Assembly (NCBI GenBank): GCA_043196285.1
Contig: JBBYJL010000019.1
Location: 1 to 19,690 of the forward strand
Direction: 5' to 3'
From: JAKAFX01 sp043196285
GTDB lineage: Archaea > Thermoplasmatota > Thermoplasmata > Thermoplasmatales > Thermoplasmataceae
DNA: 19,690 nucleotides
Shown here: one piece after another, positions 6,955 through 13,773 of the stretch
Position numbering within the stretch: the first letter of the stretch is position 1
How the letters are laid out: each line of letters begins with the position of its first letter
Notes under the pieces: model-generated
What the model was told of the DNA's origin: nothing
Seen by the model: only the letters and a program-made list of their open reading frames with translations
Database searches by the model: none
Made by a program: the position numbers and the translations under genes

Positions 6955-7182
6955 TTATTCTATTTTTCTAATTTTTTCAAACATTTCAATCTGCCCTAAT
7001 ATCTCGTTACACACGTTAAAGATAGAATTATATTTTATAGAGGGAATGATGATTTTTAAGACATCACCATCACAGTGACAATCGATGGACGTATCATTAT
7101 CCGGTCTCAAAATATTCAAAATGGCTGAGCAGTCATTCTCCACTCTGATATTCATAGTAATGGAAGGATCATTTCCAGGCAT
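6955..7182 (-). CDS. pcc1: Pcc1-like KEOPS complex subunit
   Basis: A 75-residue protein from ATG 7182, MPGNDPSITMNIRVENDC. The pattern SAILNILRPDN, then a D..GDVLKIIIPS strand and a C-terminal helix NVCNEILGQIEMFEKIRKI, fits Pcc1: a small two-layer fold with the helix-borne LxPDN motif and a terminal helix. Pcc1 forms the dimer that binds tRNA in KEOPS, which makes t6A37 on ANN-decoding tRNAs. I chose 7182 because a TATA element (7201-7210) places transcription start at this codon; ATG 7236 would add an 18-residue hydrophobic stretch translated from the promoter itself. The other KEOPS genes are not in the window. Similarity is modest, so this call is less sure than its neighbours. Confidence 0.65.
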   Translation of the reverse strand: MPGNDPSITMNIRVENDCSAILNILRPDNDTSIDCHCDGDVLKIIIPSIKYNSIFNVCNEILGQIEMFEKIRKIE

Positions 7183-7200
7183 CTGTAAGGAATAAACAAT

Positions 7201-7210
7201 TAATATATAG
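7201..7210 (-). promoter_or_regulatory. TATA box of the pcc1-like gene
   Basis: The minus strand reads CTATATATTA, centred about 24 nt before ATG 7182. This supports a leaderless transcript and decides the start codon. Confidence 0.5.
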
Positions 7211-7308
7211 AATATTTTTGAATTGTATTCAGACATTGTTTTGTTTTCGCAAATCCACTGTACAATATAGGAAAAAAGATATCTCATTAGATTATGTCGG
7301 TAAAAAAA

Positions 7309-7393
7309 GCGGAGGTTGCAGAGCTTGGTCAAATGCGACAGACTCAAGATCTGTTTTCGTAGGAATTCGCCGGTCCGAATCCGGCCCTCCGCA
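7309..7393 (+). tRNA. tRNA-Leu, anticodon CAA
   Basis: An 85-nt class II tRNA. Acceptor stem GCGGAGG (7309-7315) pairs with CCTCCGC (7386-7392), then discriminator A. The D arm has stem GCA/TGC, A14, G15 and the GG pair. Anticodon stem ACAGA/TCTGT encloses CTCAAGA with anticodon CAA at 7345-7347, decoding UUG. A 14-nt variable arm follows and the T stem is GCCGG/CCGGC. There is no intron and CCA is not encoded. The T loop is TCCGAAT, so position 55 is C (7375) where almost all tRNAs have T/pseudouridine. G15 is the site where archaea place archaeosine, the product of the RaSEA enzyme encoded at the right of this window. A T-rich run TTTTATTT follows directly and may end transcription. Confidence 0.95.
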
Positions 7394-7553
7394 TTTTATT
7401 TGATAATTAACGGAGTCTCAACTTAATGGAAAGACAAGAATGCTGGAGACTCATACAAAATTTAGAATATTCAAATTATGATTCCGGAAACTAACCATAA
7501 CCTTGCCTTTTGCTTTCACAGGATCGAGAAATTCAAACGTATTAGAGCCTGTA

Positions 7554-8822
7554 TTAGAGGACTATTGATTCCTTGTCAATGTTTCTCCCATCGATGCCAA
7601 GCTTTTCTGTCTCAATCTCCAATCCATTGTAGAGCTTAGTCCTGTCTTTACGGGAATAAGCTGAAGCAGTGACTCTGCCGATCGAATCACCTTTCAATAT
7701 GCCGCTTCCACTGGTTCCTGTGGCAATCAGAAGATTGAGCGATCTGAATATGTATGGTGTCTTGTCGATGGTGTTGTAAGAATAATAACCTGCCCATTTG
7801 GATGTAACTCTTGATGAACGAATCGATGGGATATAGGCCTGGGCTAACTGGTAGAGACTGAGCTCATAAAAATCATCTTCTGGTTCTGGATTTTCGTTGA
7901 AAGAAAAGTCCCTCCCAATGTCATCCGCAACACCAATCCAGAAAGATTTTTCCTTGGGAGCTGGTCGGAGGTAGACACCCCTGGAGGGAAGAATAGTGAA
8001 TGGATACACTTTAGAATCAGTATACGGGGACTGGGATACCATTTCCTGTATCTGGCTACCTGAGACCTGGAATATCTGTCTCTTCTTTGGTCTCACATGG
8101 CTATCTATTCCCAGTGGGTCCAAAAGAGCAGTTGTCCAAACATCGGTAGCGAAAAGAAATTCACTGGCGGTTAATTCTCCTATATTGGTAGTAAGGCTGG
8201 AAACAGTTTTATCTTGCCAGAGGAAGGGTTCGCCCGGGTAGTTCAAAGGGTTCACCGGCGTCATGTTAAGCCTTTCAACATTTGTGTTGAATTTGAATTC
8301 TACACCCATTTCTTTTAGTCTGTTGTAATAGAAATTACAGATGAGGTCGGGATCGATTATTCCACAGTTTTTACCAAGGATACCGACATCTATGTTCTTC
8401 AATCCCATTATTCTTGACTGCTCCCCGGTTTGTTCAAGTACCAGGTAATTGTCGCTCGACAAGTCTGATCTATCATAGAATTTAAGATCAGTCTTAGACT
8501 CCATGCTCCTGAGAATGTCTGTTCTGCTATCTTTCTCACTAAGAAGGAATAAATATCCAACAAATTTCATGCCGAGATCAAATCCACTTTTCTGCTGGAT
8601 ATCCTTGTAAAACGCTATAGTTCCATTGGAAAGCCTGAAATTAATATCCGAAGTGAAAAGATCCCTGAATCCTGCAGCGCTCCTAGCTGTATTGCCCTGA
8701 GCGAATGTAGGGGCTCTATCAATAACAGTAATCTCAATGTCGGGGTTCTCTTCCTTGATATGAAAAGCGGAGGAAAGTCCAGTAATGCCTGCGCCTACCA
8801 CTAACAAATCTGGGTTAACCAT
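7554..8822 (-). CDS. FAD-dependent oxidoreductase, DAO family
   Basis: A 422-residue flavoprotein of the D-amino-acid oxidase/sarcosine oxidase/glycine oxidase superfamily. The N-terminal dinucleotide-binding fold carries LLVVGAGITGLSS (GxGxxG, Gly10-Gly15), and Asp35 at the end of strand 2 is suited to binding the FAD ribose. GNTARSAAGF is the second FAD-contact segment. The C-terminal part WAGYYSYNTIDKTPYI with ATGTSGSGI is typical of the family. Members oxidise amines or amino acids such as sarcosine, glycine or proline; the substrate cannot be read from the sequence. No signal peptide or membrane helix is seen. It stands alone, divergent from the VAT gene across 193 nt that contain a repeated CAGGTGG/GATCATTA pattern. 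A weak TATA (8850-8857) lies about 30 nt upstream. Confidence 0.85.
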   Translation of the reverse strand: MVNPDLLVVGAGITGLSSAFHIKEENPDIEITVIDRAPTFAQGNTARSAAGFRDLFTSDINFRLSNGTIAFYKDIQQKSGFDLGMKFVGYLFLLSEKDSRTDILRSMESKTDLKFYDRSDLSSDNYLVLEQTGEQSRIMGLKNIDVGILGKNCGIIDPDLICNFYYNRLKEMGVEFKFNTNVERLNMTPVNPLNYPGEPFLWQDKTVSSLTTNIGELTASEFLFATDVWTTALLDPLGIDSHVRPKKRQIFQVSGSQIQEMVSQSPYTDSKVYPFTILPSRGVYLRPAPKEKSFWIGVADDIGRDFSFNENPEPEDDFYELSLYQLAQAYIPSIRSSRVTSKWAGYYSYNTIDKTPYIFRSLNLLIATGTSGSGILKGDSIGRVTASAYSRKDRTKLYNGLEIETEKLGIDGRNIDKESIVL

Positions 8823-8841
8823 AGAAACATACAGGATATTT

Positions 8842-8969
8842 CAGGTGGGTTAATATTCATTCCCGTATTAGTGATCATTACCTAACAATATCCAGGTGGT
8901 CATCATCAACTGCTTAGAGATCATTATTCAAGCTGTATTGTTTATATTCAGTGAGCTAACCGAATGATC
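8842..8969. repeat. Repeated CAGGTGG and GATCATTA motifs in divergent promoter
   Basis: CAGGTGG occurs at 8842-8848 and 8893-8899, each preceded by an ATAT-like sequence. GATCATTA follows each copy, at 8873-8880 and 8919-8926. The inverted form AATGATC is at 8963-8969, just before the VAT TATA box. Together they look like two imperfect units about 50 nt long. They could be binding sites for a regulator shared by the oxidoreductase and VAT, but no regulator is recognised here. Confidence 0.3.
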
Positions 8970-8973
8970 TGGG

Positions 8974-8991
8974 TTTTTATAGTAAATATTT
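8974..8991 (+). promoter_or_regulatory. TATA region of the VAT gene
   Basis: TTTTTATAG followed by TAAATATTT gives one or two overlapping TATA elements 25-42 nt before ATG 9016. No Shine-Dalgarno sequence precedes the ATG, so a leaderless or very short leader transcript is likely. Confidence 0.45.
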
Positions 8992-9015
8992 CTAATTCAG
9001 TATTTTAATATACCG

Positions 9016-11271
9016 ATGATCAATTATGAAAATATGGCAATTGGAGAAACAATAATTCTTAGAGTAGCTGAGGCGAACTCTACTGACCCCGGGATGTCAA
9101 GGGTGAGATTAGATGAAGATTCACGTATAACACTGGGCGCCGAAATTGGCGACGTGGTGGAGATCGAGAAAACAAAGAAGACGATAGGTAGAGTCTTCAG
9201 AGCGAGACCTGAGGACGAGAATAAGGGAATAGTTCGCATAGATGCTGTCATGCGAAACAACTGCGGCGTTTCCATAGGAGACAAGGTCAAGGTACGAAGA
9301 GTGCAGGTAGAGGAGGCTAAAAAAATCACCCTTGCACCAATAATCAGAAAAGACCAGAGGCTGAAGTTCGGAGAGGGCATTGACGAGTTTGTGCAGAAAG
9401 CATTGATCAGGAGACCAATGTTGGAGGGAGACAATATAAGCGTGCCCGGCCTTACACTAGCAGGACATTCAGGTCTGTTATTCAAGGTTGTTAAGACTCT
9501 TCCAGCGAAAATCCCTGTTGAGGTTGGAGAGCAAACTAGGATTGAGATTAGGGAAGAACCCGCTTCAGAGTTACTGGAAGATGTGTCGAGAATAAGCTAT
9601 GAAGATATTGGGGGTCTCTCGGAACAACTGAGCAAGGTAAGGGAGATCATTGAACTTCCATTGAAACATCCGGAACTCTTTGAGAGGCTTGGAATTTTCC
9701 CTCCGAAAGGTGTACTGCTTTATGGGCCACCAGGAACAGGAAAAACACTGATCGCGAGAGCCGTGGCCAACGAAACAGGTGCTAATTTCATATCGATTAA
9801 TGGCCCTGAAATAATGAGCAAGTACTATGGTCAGAGCGAGCAGAAACTCAGGGAAATATTTACCAAGGCAGAAGAATCAGAACCATCTATAATATTCATT
9901 GATGAAATTGACTCGATCGCTCCGAAGAGGGAAGAGGTCCAGGGAGAGGTTGAAAGAAGGGTCGTTGCACAGCTGCTAACCCTAATGGATGGCCTGAAGG
10001 AAAGAGGCCATGTTATAGTTATAGCTGCTACTAACAGGATAGAGGCCGTTGACCCAGCTTTAAGAAGACCAGGAAGATTTGACAGGGAGATCAACATCGG
10101 TGTTCCCAGCAAGAACGGCAGGAAGGAAATCATATCAATACATACAAGAGGTATGCCTATGGGGATAGACGAAGCCAGCAAAAATGCTTTCCTGGACAAG
10201 ATCGCAGATCTGACATATGGCTTTGTGGGGGCCGATCTCGCAGCTCTAGCCAGAGAAAGTGCAATGAATGCCCTTAGACGTTATCTACCAGAAATAGATC
10301 TTGACAAACCAATACCTGCTGAAATTCTGGAAAAGATGCAGGTAACCGAGAACGATTTCATGGAGGCCTTGAAATCTATAGAACCAAGCAGCCTGCGGGA
10401 AGTTACTGCAGAGATACCTAACGTCAAATGGGATGACATCGGTGGGCTGGAGTCTGTGAAAACTGAGCTTAAGGAAGCTGTCGAACTCCCCCTGCTAAAG
10501 CCTGATGTTTTCAAGAAACTTGGTATCCGCGCACCGAAAGGATTTGTCCTTTATGGGCCACCCGGCGTGGGAAAGACACTGCTTGCCAAGGCTGTCGCCA
10601 GTGAGAGCCAGGCTAATTTTATTTCAATCAAGGGGCCAGAGGTTCTGAGCAAATGGGTTGGTGAGAGCGAAAAAGCGGTTAGGGAAATCTTCAAGAAGGC
10701 GAAACAAGTCGCCCCCTGTATAGTTTTCCTGGACGAAATAGATTCTATAGCTCCAAAGAGAGGTAGTTATGGAGACTCTGGTGTCACCGAAAGAATCGTG
10801 AACCAGCTGCTTACATCTCTGGACGGAATAGAGGTGCTTCAGGGCGTAGTTGTTATAGCCGCAACCAACCGACCAGACATACTTGATAATGCATTGCTGA
10901 GAGCCGGAAGATTTGACAAACTCATCTATATACCACCTCCTGACAGGGAGAGCAGGCTCAAGATACTTCAGGTGCATACTTCAGGGATGCCCCTTGGAAA
11001 GGATGTCAAGCTGGAAAAGATTGCGGATCAGACTGAAGGCTATGTAGGTGCTGACCTTGAAAATCTGTGTAGAGAGGCTGGAATGATGGCATACAGGGAA
11101 AACCCTGAAGCGTCCCAGATAATGCAACGCCACTTTGAGATGGCAATGAAGACTGTGAAACCTTCAGTGGACGAAAACGTCATTAAATTCTATGAGAATG
11201 TGTCGGCAAATCTGGGTAAAACAATAAGGGAGAGAAAGAAGGACATAGAAGATCTTGGACTTTACCAGTAG
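9016..11271 (+). CDS. vat: VAT, Cdc48/p97-type AAA ATPase
   Basis: A 751-residue unfoldase forming a hexamer in the cytosol. It threads proteins through its pore and can hand them to the 20S proteasome. The N domain (about 1-190, double-psi barrel plus a second subdomain) includes RVAEANSTDPGMSRVRLDE and ARPEDENKGIVRID, nearly as in Thermoplasma VAT. D1: Walker A GPPGTGKT at 237-244, Walker B IIFIDEID with Asp296-Glu297, then RRPGRFDREI with the arginine finger. D2: Walker A GPPGVGKT at 514-521, Walker B IVFLDEID with Asp573-Glu574, then LRAGRFDKLI. All catalytic residues are present. The protein ends LYQ, a hydrophobic-Tyr-X tail of the type that docks ATPases on the proteasome. A PRC-barrel gene follows 39 nt later with its own TATA box. 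Confidence 0.97.
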   Translation: MINYENMAIGETIILRVAEANSTDPGMSRVRLDEDSRITLGAEIGDVVEIEKTKKTIGRVFRARPEDENKGIVRIDAVMRNNCGVSIGDKVKVRRVQVEEAKKITLAPIIRKDQRLKFGEGIDEFVQKALIRRPMLEGDNISVPGLTLAGHSGLLFKVVKTLPAKIPVEVGEQTRIEIREEPASELLEDVSRISYEDIGGLSEQLSKVREIIELPLKHPELFERLGIFPPKGVLLYGPPGTGKTLIARAVANETGANFISINGPEIMSKYYGQSEQKLREIFTKAEESEPSIIFIDEIDSIAPKREEVQGEVERRVVAQLLTLMDGLKERGHVIVIAATNRIEAVDPALRRPGRFDREINIGVPSKNGRKEIISIHTRGMPMGIDEASKNAFLDKIADLTYGFVGADLAALARESAMNALRRYLPEIDLDKPIPAEILEKMQVTENDFMEALKSIEPSSLREVTAEIPNVKWDDIGGLESVKTELKEAVELPLLKPDVFKKLGIRAPKGFVLYGPPGVGKTLLAKAVASESQANFISIKGPEVLSKWVGESEKAVREIFKKAKQVAPCIVFLDEIDSIAPKRGSYGDSGVTERIVNQLLTSLDGIEVLQGVVVIAATNRPDILDNALLRAGRFDKLIYIPPPDRESRLKILQVHTSGMPLGKDVKLEKIADQTEGYVGADLENLCREAGMMAYRENPEASQIMQRHFEMAMKTVKPSVDENVIKFYENVSANLGKTIRERKKDIEDLGLYQ

Positions 11272-11280
11272 TCTGAGAAC

Positions 11281-11289
11281 TTTTAATAG
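11281..11289 (+). promoter_or_regulatory. TATA box of the second PRC-barrel gene
   Basis: TTTTAATAG is centred 26 nt before ATG 11311, so the gene can be transcribed as a leaderless mRNA independently of VAT. Confidence 0.5.
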
Positions 11290-11310
11290 TCCCTTCACAT
11301 TCATTTTCAT

Positions 11311-11556
11311 ATGAAAAAATATCTGTTTGACCTGATATCAAAGGATGTCGTTACCACTTCAGGACAGATGATTGGCAAGGTTCATGATTTCGTGTTTGAC
11401 ACAGATCGGGGGCAGATAGTCAGTGTGCTCGTAGAGCCATTAAAGGAGATAAATGTCAGAGAGTTTCAGAAAGACGCTGAAGGCTTCTACTCAGTTTCTC
11501 TGAGAAATATAACCTCAATGGAAGATTTTGTTGTCGTTGATCCGTCGGTAAAATGA
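11311..11556 (+). CDS. Small PRC-barrel domain protein, second copy
   Basis: An 81-residue protein that is one PRC-barrel: KKYLFDLISKDVVTTSGQMI, then GKVHDFVFDTDRGQIVSVLV and a terminal RNITSMEDFVVVD. It shares the pattern G..(I/V)GKV.D...D...(I/G)...V with the PRC-barrel protein at 3622-3888 but is not a close duplicate. No signal peptide, membrane segment or extra domain is seen. Its own TATA box is present. It sits directly behind VAT and faces the aRF1 gene. The function is not known from sequence. Single-domain PRC-barrel proteins act in FtsZ-based division in haloarchaea (CdpB1/CdpB2), which is one possibility. Confidence 0.8.
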   Translation: MKKYLFDLISKDVVTTSGQMIGKVHDFVFDTDRGQIVSVLVEPLKEINVREFQKDAEGFYSVSLRNITSMEDFVVVDPSVK

Positions 11557-11597
11557 ATAATTTTACAATCCGTCAACCGGCTAACCGATTGGCTTCA

Positions 11598-12842
11598 TCA
11601 GTTTACTGCTGGTGAATCGGAGATATACCTGAGTATGCCCGCCAGACCGCCAAATGCTTTTTTAAGCAGCATCCCCTCCTCACTCTCCTCGGATATTAGT
11701 TCAACCCTTGCACCTGAAGCTTCCGCAAGTTTGAAGATATAGTCTACAAGATCCTCCTTCTCCTTTACAATCATGGGCGTTGAACATTTGGGGCAGTTGA
11801 TTGGTTCATCCTTTTCCTTATGCAGTTCGATCTCGTTACCGCAGGAAGGGCACTGATACACGAACCTGTACTTGTTCAAGCCTTCTGATATTAGAACCGT
11901 GTCAACCTTCTTTTCCTGAAGACTCTTTACTACAGCATTCTCTCCATAGATACCCAGTCCTCCGTTTACCTTGCTTATCTCCTGCATAAAACGATCCATA
12001 AGATCCTTCTCCCTGGAGATCTGCATATCCTTGATAGTTCCGGATGCCTTTTCTACAAGCTCCCTAAGTCCAGTCTCGTCTGTATATCCAATGTCGAAAG
12101 GATCCGCTACCTTCTTTTTTATTTCAGGTCTTAAATACTCCTTCTCGAGGAAATATTCTTTGGTTGCGCCAGGACCTCCTATGAATACAGCCTTCATCTC
12201 CCGGATTTTCGGCATGAATGCATTGTTGGCAATTTCTCCAACCTTTTTGAAGAATTCATGAGCAGCTATCTCTATTAGCCTCTCATATCTTCGCGATGAT
12301 TGTCCCCCCTGGTGATGCTTGCTCGGTACAAGGGATTGTTCATTTGAAACGATCTCAATGCTGGTTCCGTTGAGAAATCCTATAGTTGCCTCTTTTCTGT
12401 CGATGACTATAAGGCCGTAAATCTCTTTGTTTTCCAACTGAACCTTCAGTTGTTCCAGATGGAATACAGAATCACATTTGTACATGAATGTCTGTATGGG
12501 ATCAGGCGGCTCGATGATCTTGGTGTACATCTCAGTCTGATCTCCTCTTGTTGCAATATGACCGACAAAAAACACAAGGCCATGCTCGGGGGGAGCCTTA
12601 TAATACTTCAGTCTGGACATTATAGACTCTATGGCCGCAAGCACATTTTTTCTGGTTGACTTTGACTTGATGTTCGAGGAGGTCGAATACTCCTCCCTCA
12701 GGTACTGGATTACGTCGTAAATTTGCTTGTCCGGTGGTATGTAAAGCGAGATCAGCTCAGTGCCTCTTCCCTTTTGCTCTGCAATTTCCTGAATTGCTCT
12801 CTTGAATTCATATTTCCTGATCTGTAAATCACCGTCGGACAT
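11598..12842 (-). CDS. prf1: Peptide chain release factor aRF1
   Basis: A 414-residue class-1 release factor of the eRF1/aRF1 family that reads all three stop codons and releases the nascent peptide, working with aIF/EF1A and ABCE1. Domain 1 has NIKS at 57-60 and YKCDSVF at 121-127, the two stop-recognition motifs. Domain 2 has GGQ at 179-181, here in the context KHHQGGQSSRR rather than the eukaryotic GRGGQ. Domain 3 carries a zinc-ribbon insert with Cys331, Cys334, Cys350 and Cys353 (CPSCG..CPKC). Length is typical for archaea. The gene is alone and convergent with the PRC-barrel gene. A TATA box 25 nt ahead of the ATG points to a leaderless transcript. Confidence 0.95.
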   Translation of the reverse strand: MSDGDLQIRKYEFKRAIQEIAEQKGRGTELISLYIPPDKQIYDVIQYLREEYSTSSNIKSKSTRKNVLAAIESIMSRLKYYKAPPEHGLVFFVGHIATRGDQTEMYTKIIEPPDPIQTFMYKCDSVFHLEQLKVQLENKEIYGLIVIDRKEATIGFLNGTSIEIVSNEQSLVPSKHHQGGQSSRRYERLIEIAAHEFFKKVGEIANNAFMPKIREMKAVFIGGPGATKEYFLEKEYLRPEIKKKVADPFDIGYTDETGLRELVEKASGTIKDMQISREKDLMDRFMQEISKVNGGLGIYGENAVVKSLQEKKVDTVLISEGLNKYRFVYQCPSCGNEIELHKEKDEPINCPKCSTPMIVKEKEDLVDYIFKLAEASGARVELISEESEEGMLLKKAFGGLAGILRYISDSPAVN

Positions 12843-12864
12843 TTTAATAGAAAGTTTATGAATG

Positions 12865-12872
12865 TATATAAT
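12865..12872 (-). promoter_or_regulatory. TATA box of the aRF1 gene
   Basis: The minus strand reads ATTATATA within CATTATATACATTC, centred about 25 nt before the ATG at 12842. Confidence 0.55.
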
Positions 12873-13004
12873 GCTAATCCTCGGACGGGTATATTTTCAC
12901 ATATTTCCAAGAATTATATACGAGGGCAGGAGTCCGTTCATGGGGAATTAGAAATGTCTTTGCGGAAAAGAACTGAATACCATAGAATGTGTGTAATTGC
13001 TTAG

Positions 13005-13013
13005 TTTTTTATC
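13005..13013 (+). promoter_or_regulatory. TATA box of pyrH
   Basis: TTTTTTATC is centred 26 nt before ATG 13035, the leaderless spacing seen for other genes here. Confidence 0.45.
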
Positions 13014-13034
13014 TCCGACGGTATTCTCTTCTGT

Positions 13035-13712
13035 ATGAAAACCGCAGTGATTTCACTGGGAGGTTCCATCATCTCAGGCGATCCCCTCGATTTTGAACTG
13101 ATCCTTTCCCTGAGTAAGAAACTCCAGTCGATGGATGACTTCGATCATCTCGGTATAGTTGTTGGAGGCGGGAAACTTGCAAGATCGTACATAGAAAAAC
13201 TGAGAGAGTTCGGAATAAACGAGAATATCCTCGATGAGATTGGGATAAATGCCACAAGGATGAATGCGCTTTCCATAGCATCTTTTTTTGAGAACTCCAA
13301 TACAAAGATACCAGAAACGGTGAATGAGGCTGCAGAACTGATGCAGATCTATAAATTCGTTGTGATGGGTGGCACAGAACCCGGACACACAACTGATACT
13401 GTGGCTGCACTCCTTGCTGAAAGAATAAATTGCAAGATCCTCATCAACGGTACATCCGTCGATGGAGTATATGATATGGACCCTAAAAAAAACCCGGGGG
13501 CGAAGAAGATCGGAAACATAGGTTATGCTGACGCGATAGCGCTTTCAAGCAGGAGTTCTAAGGGTGCAGGACCAAACGTTTTCATGGATATTACTTCTCT
13601 GCATATTGCAATGCGATCCAAAATAACGGTTTTTGTTATAAACGGCAGAATATTACCGGAATATGAGTCCATACTGAAACACCATACCACAGATGGGACT
13701 ATAATAGGATGA
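13035..13712 (+). CDS. pyrH: Uridylate (UMP) kinase, archaeal type
   Basis: A 225-residue amino-acid-kinase-fold enzyme that converts UMP to UDP with ATP in pyrimidine nucleotide synthesis. Motifs in order: AVISLGGSII at the N-terminus (phosphate loop), VVGGGKLAR (substrate), INATRMNALSI (the archaeal UMPK form), GGTEPGHTTDTVAALLAE and NGTSVDGVYDMDPKKNPGAK (nucleotide-binding end). Length agrees with archaeal UMP kinases and is shorter than the bacterial enzyme. It stands alone with its own TATA box and is convergent with ileS, with 61 nt between the stops. Confidence 0.93.
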   Translation: MKTAVISLGGSIISGDPLDFELILSLSKKLQSMDDFDHLGIVVGGGKLARSYIEKLREFGINENILDEIGINATRMNALSIASFFENSNTKIPETVNEAAELMQIYKFVVMGGTEPGHTTDTVAALLAERINCKILINGTSVDGVYDMDPKKNPGAKKIGNIGYADAIALSSRSSKGAGPNVFMDITSLHIAMRSKITVFVINGRILPEYESILKHHTTDGTIIG

Positions 13713-13773
13713 TCCAATCATGATTAAGGTTCGGATACTGCAAATCTGAAACAGTCACTTCAAACTTTATGGA

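Noticed and set aside
7183..7347. Longer start for the Pcc1-like gene (ATG 7347 or 7236)
   Set aside because: The longest form would run antisense through the tRNA-Leu gene, and the 7236 start would translate across the TATA box. The TATA spacing supports 7182.
8769..8780. GGAGGAAAGTCC, like the conserved core of RNase P RNA
   Set aside because: It lies inside the FAD oxidoreductase gene, opposite the codons for the conserved GITGLSS segment, and I saw no partner RNase P element nearby. The match is chance.
9024..10977. Open frames antisense to the VAT gene
   Set aside because: They are reverse-strand shadows of a well-supported 751-codon gene and have Ser/Leu-rich composition typical of such artefacts.
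12954..13004. 16-codon open frame starting MSLRKRTEYH
   Set aside because: Too short to judge, and it ends at the pyrH TATA box. No ribosome binding site is seen.
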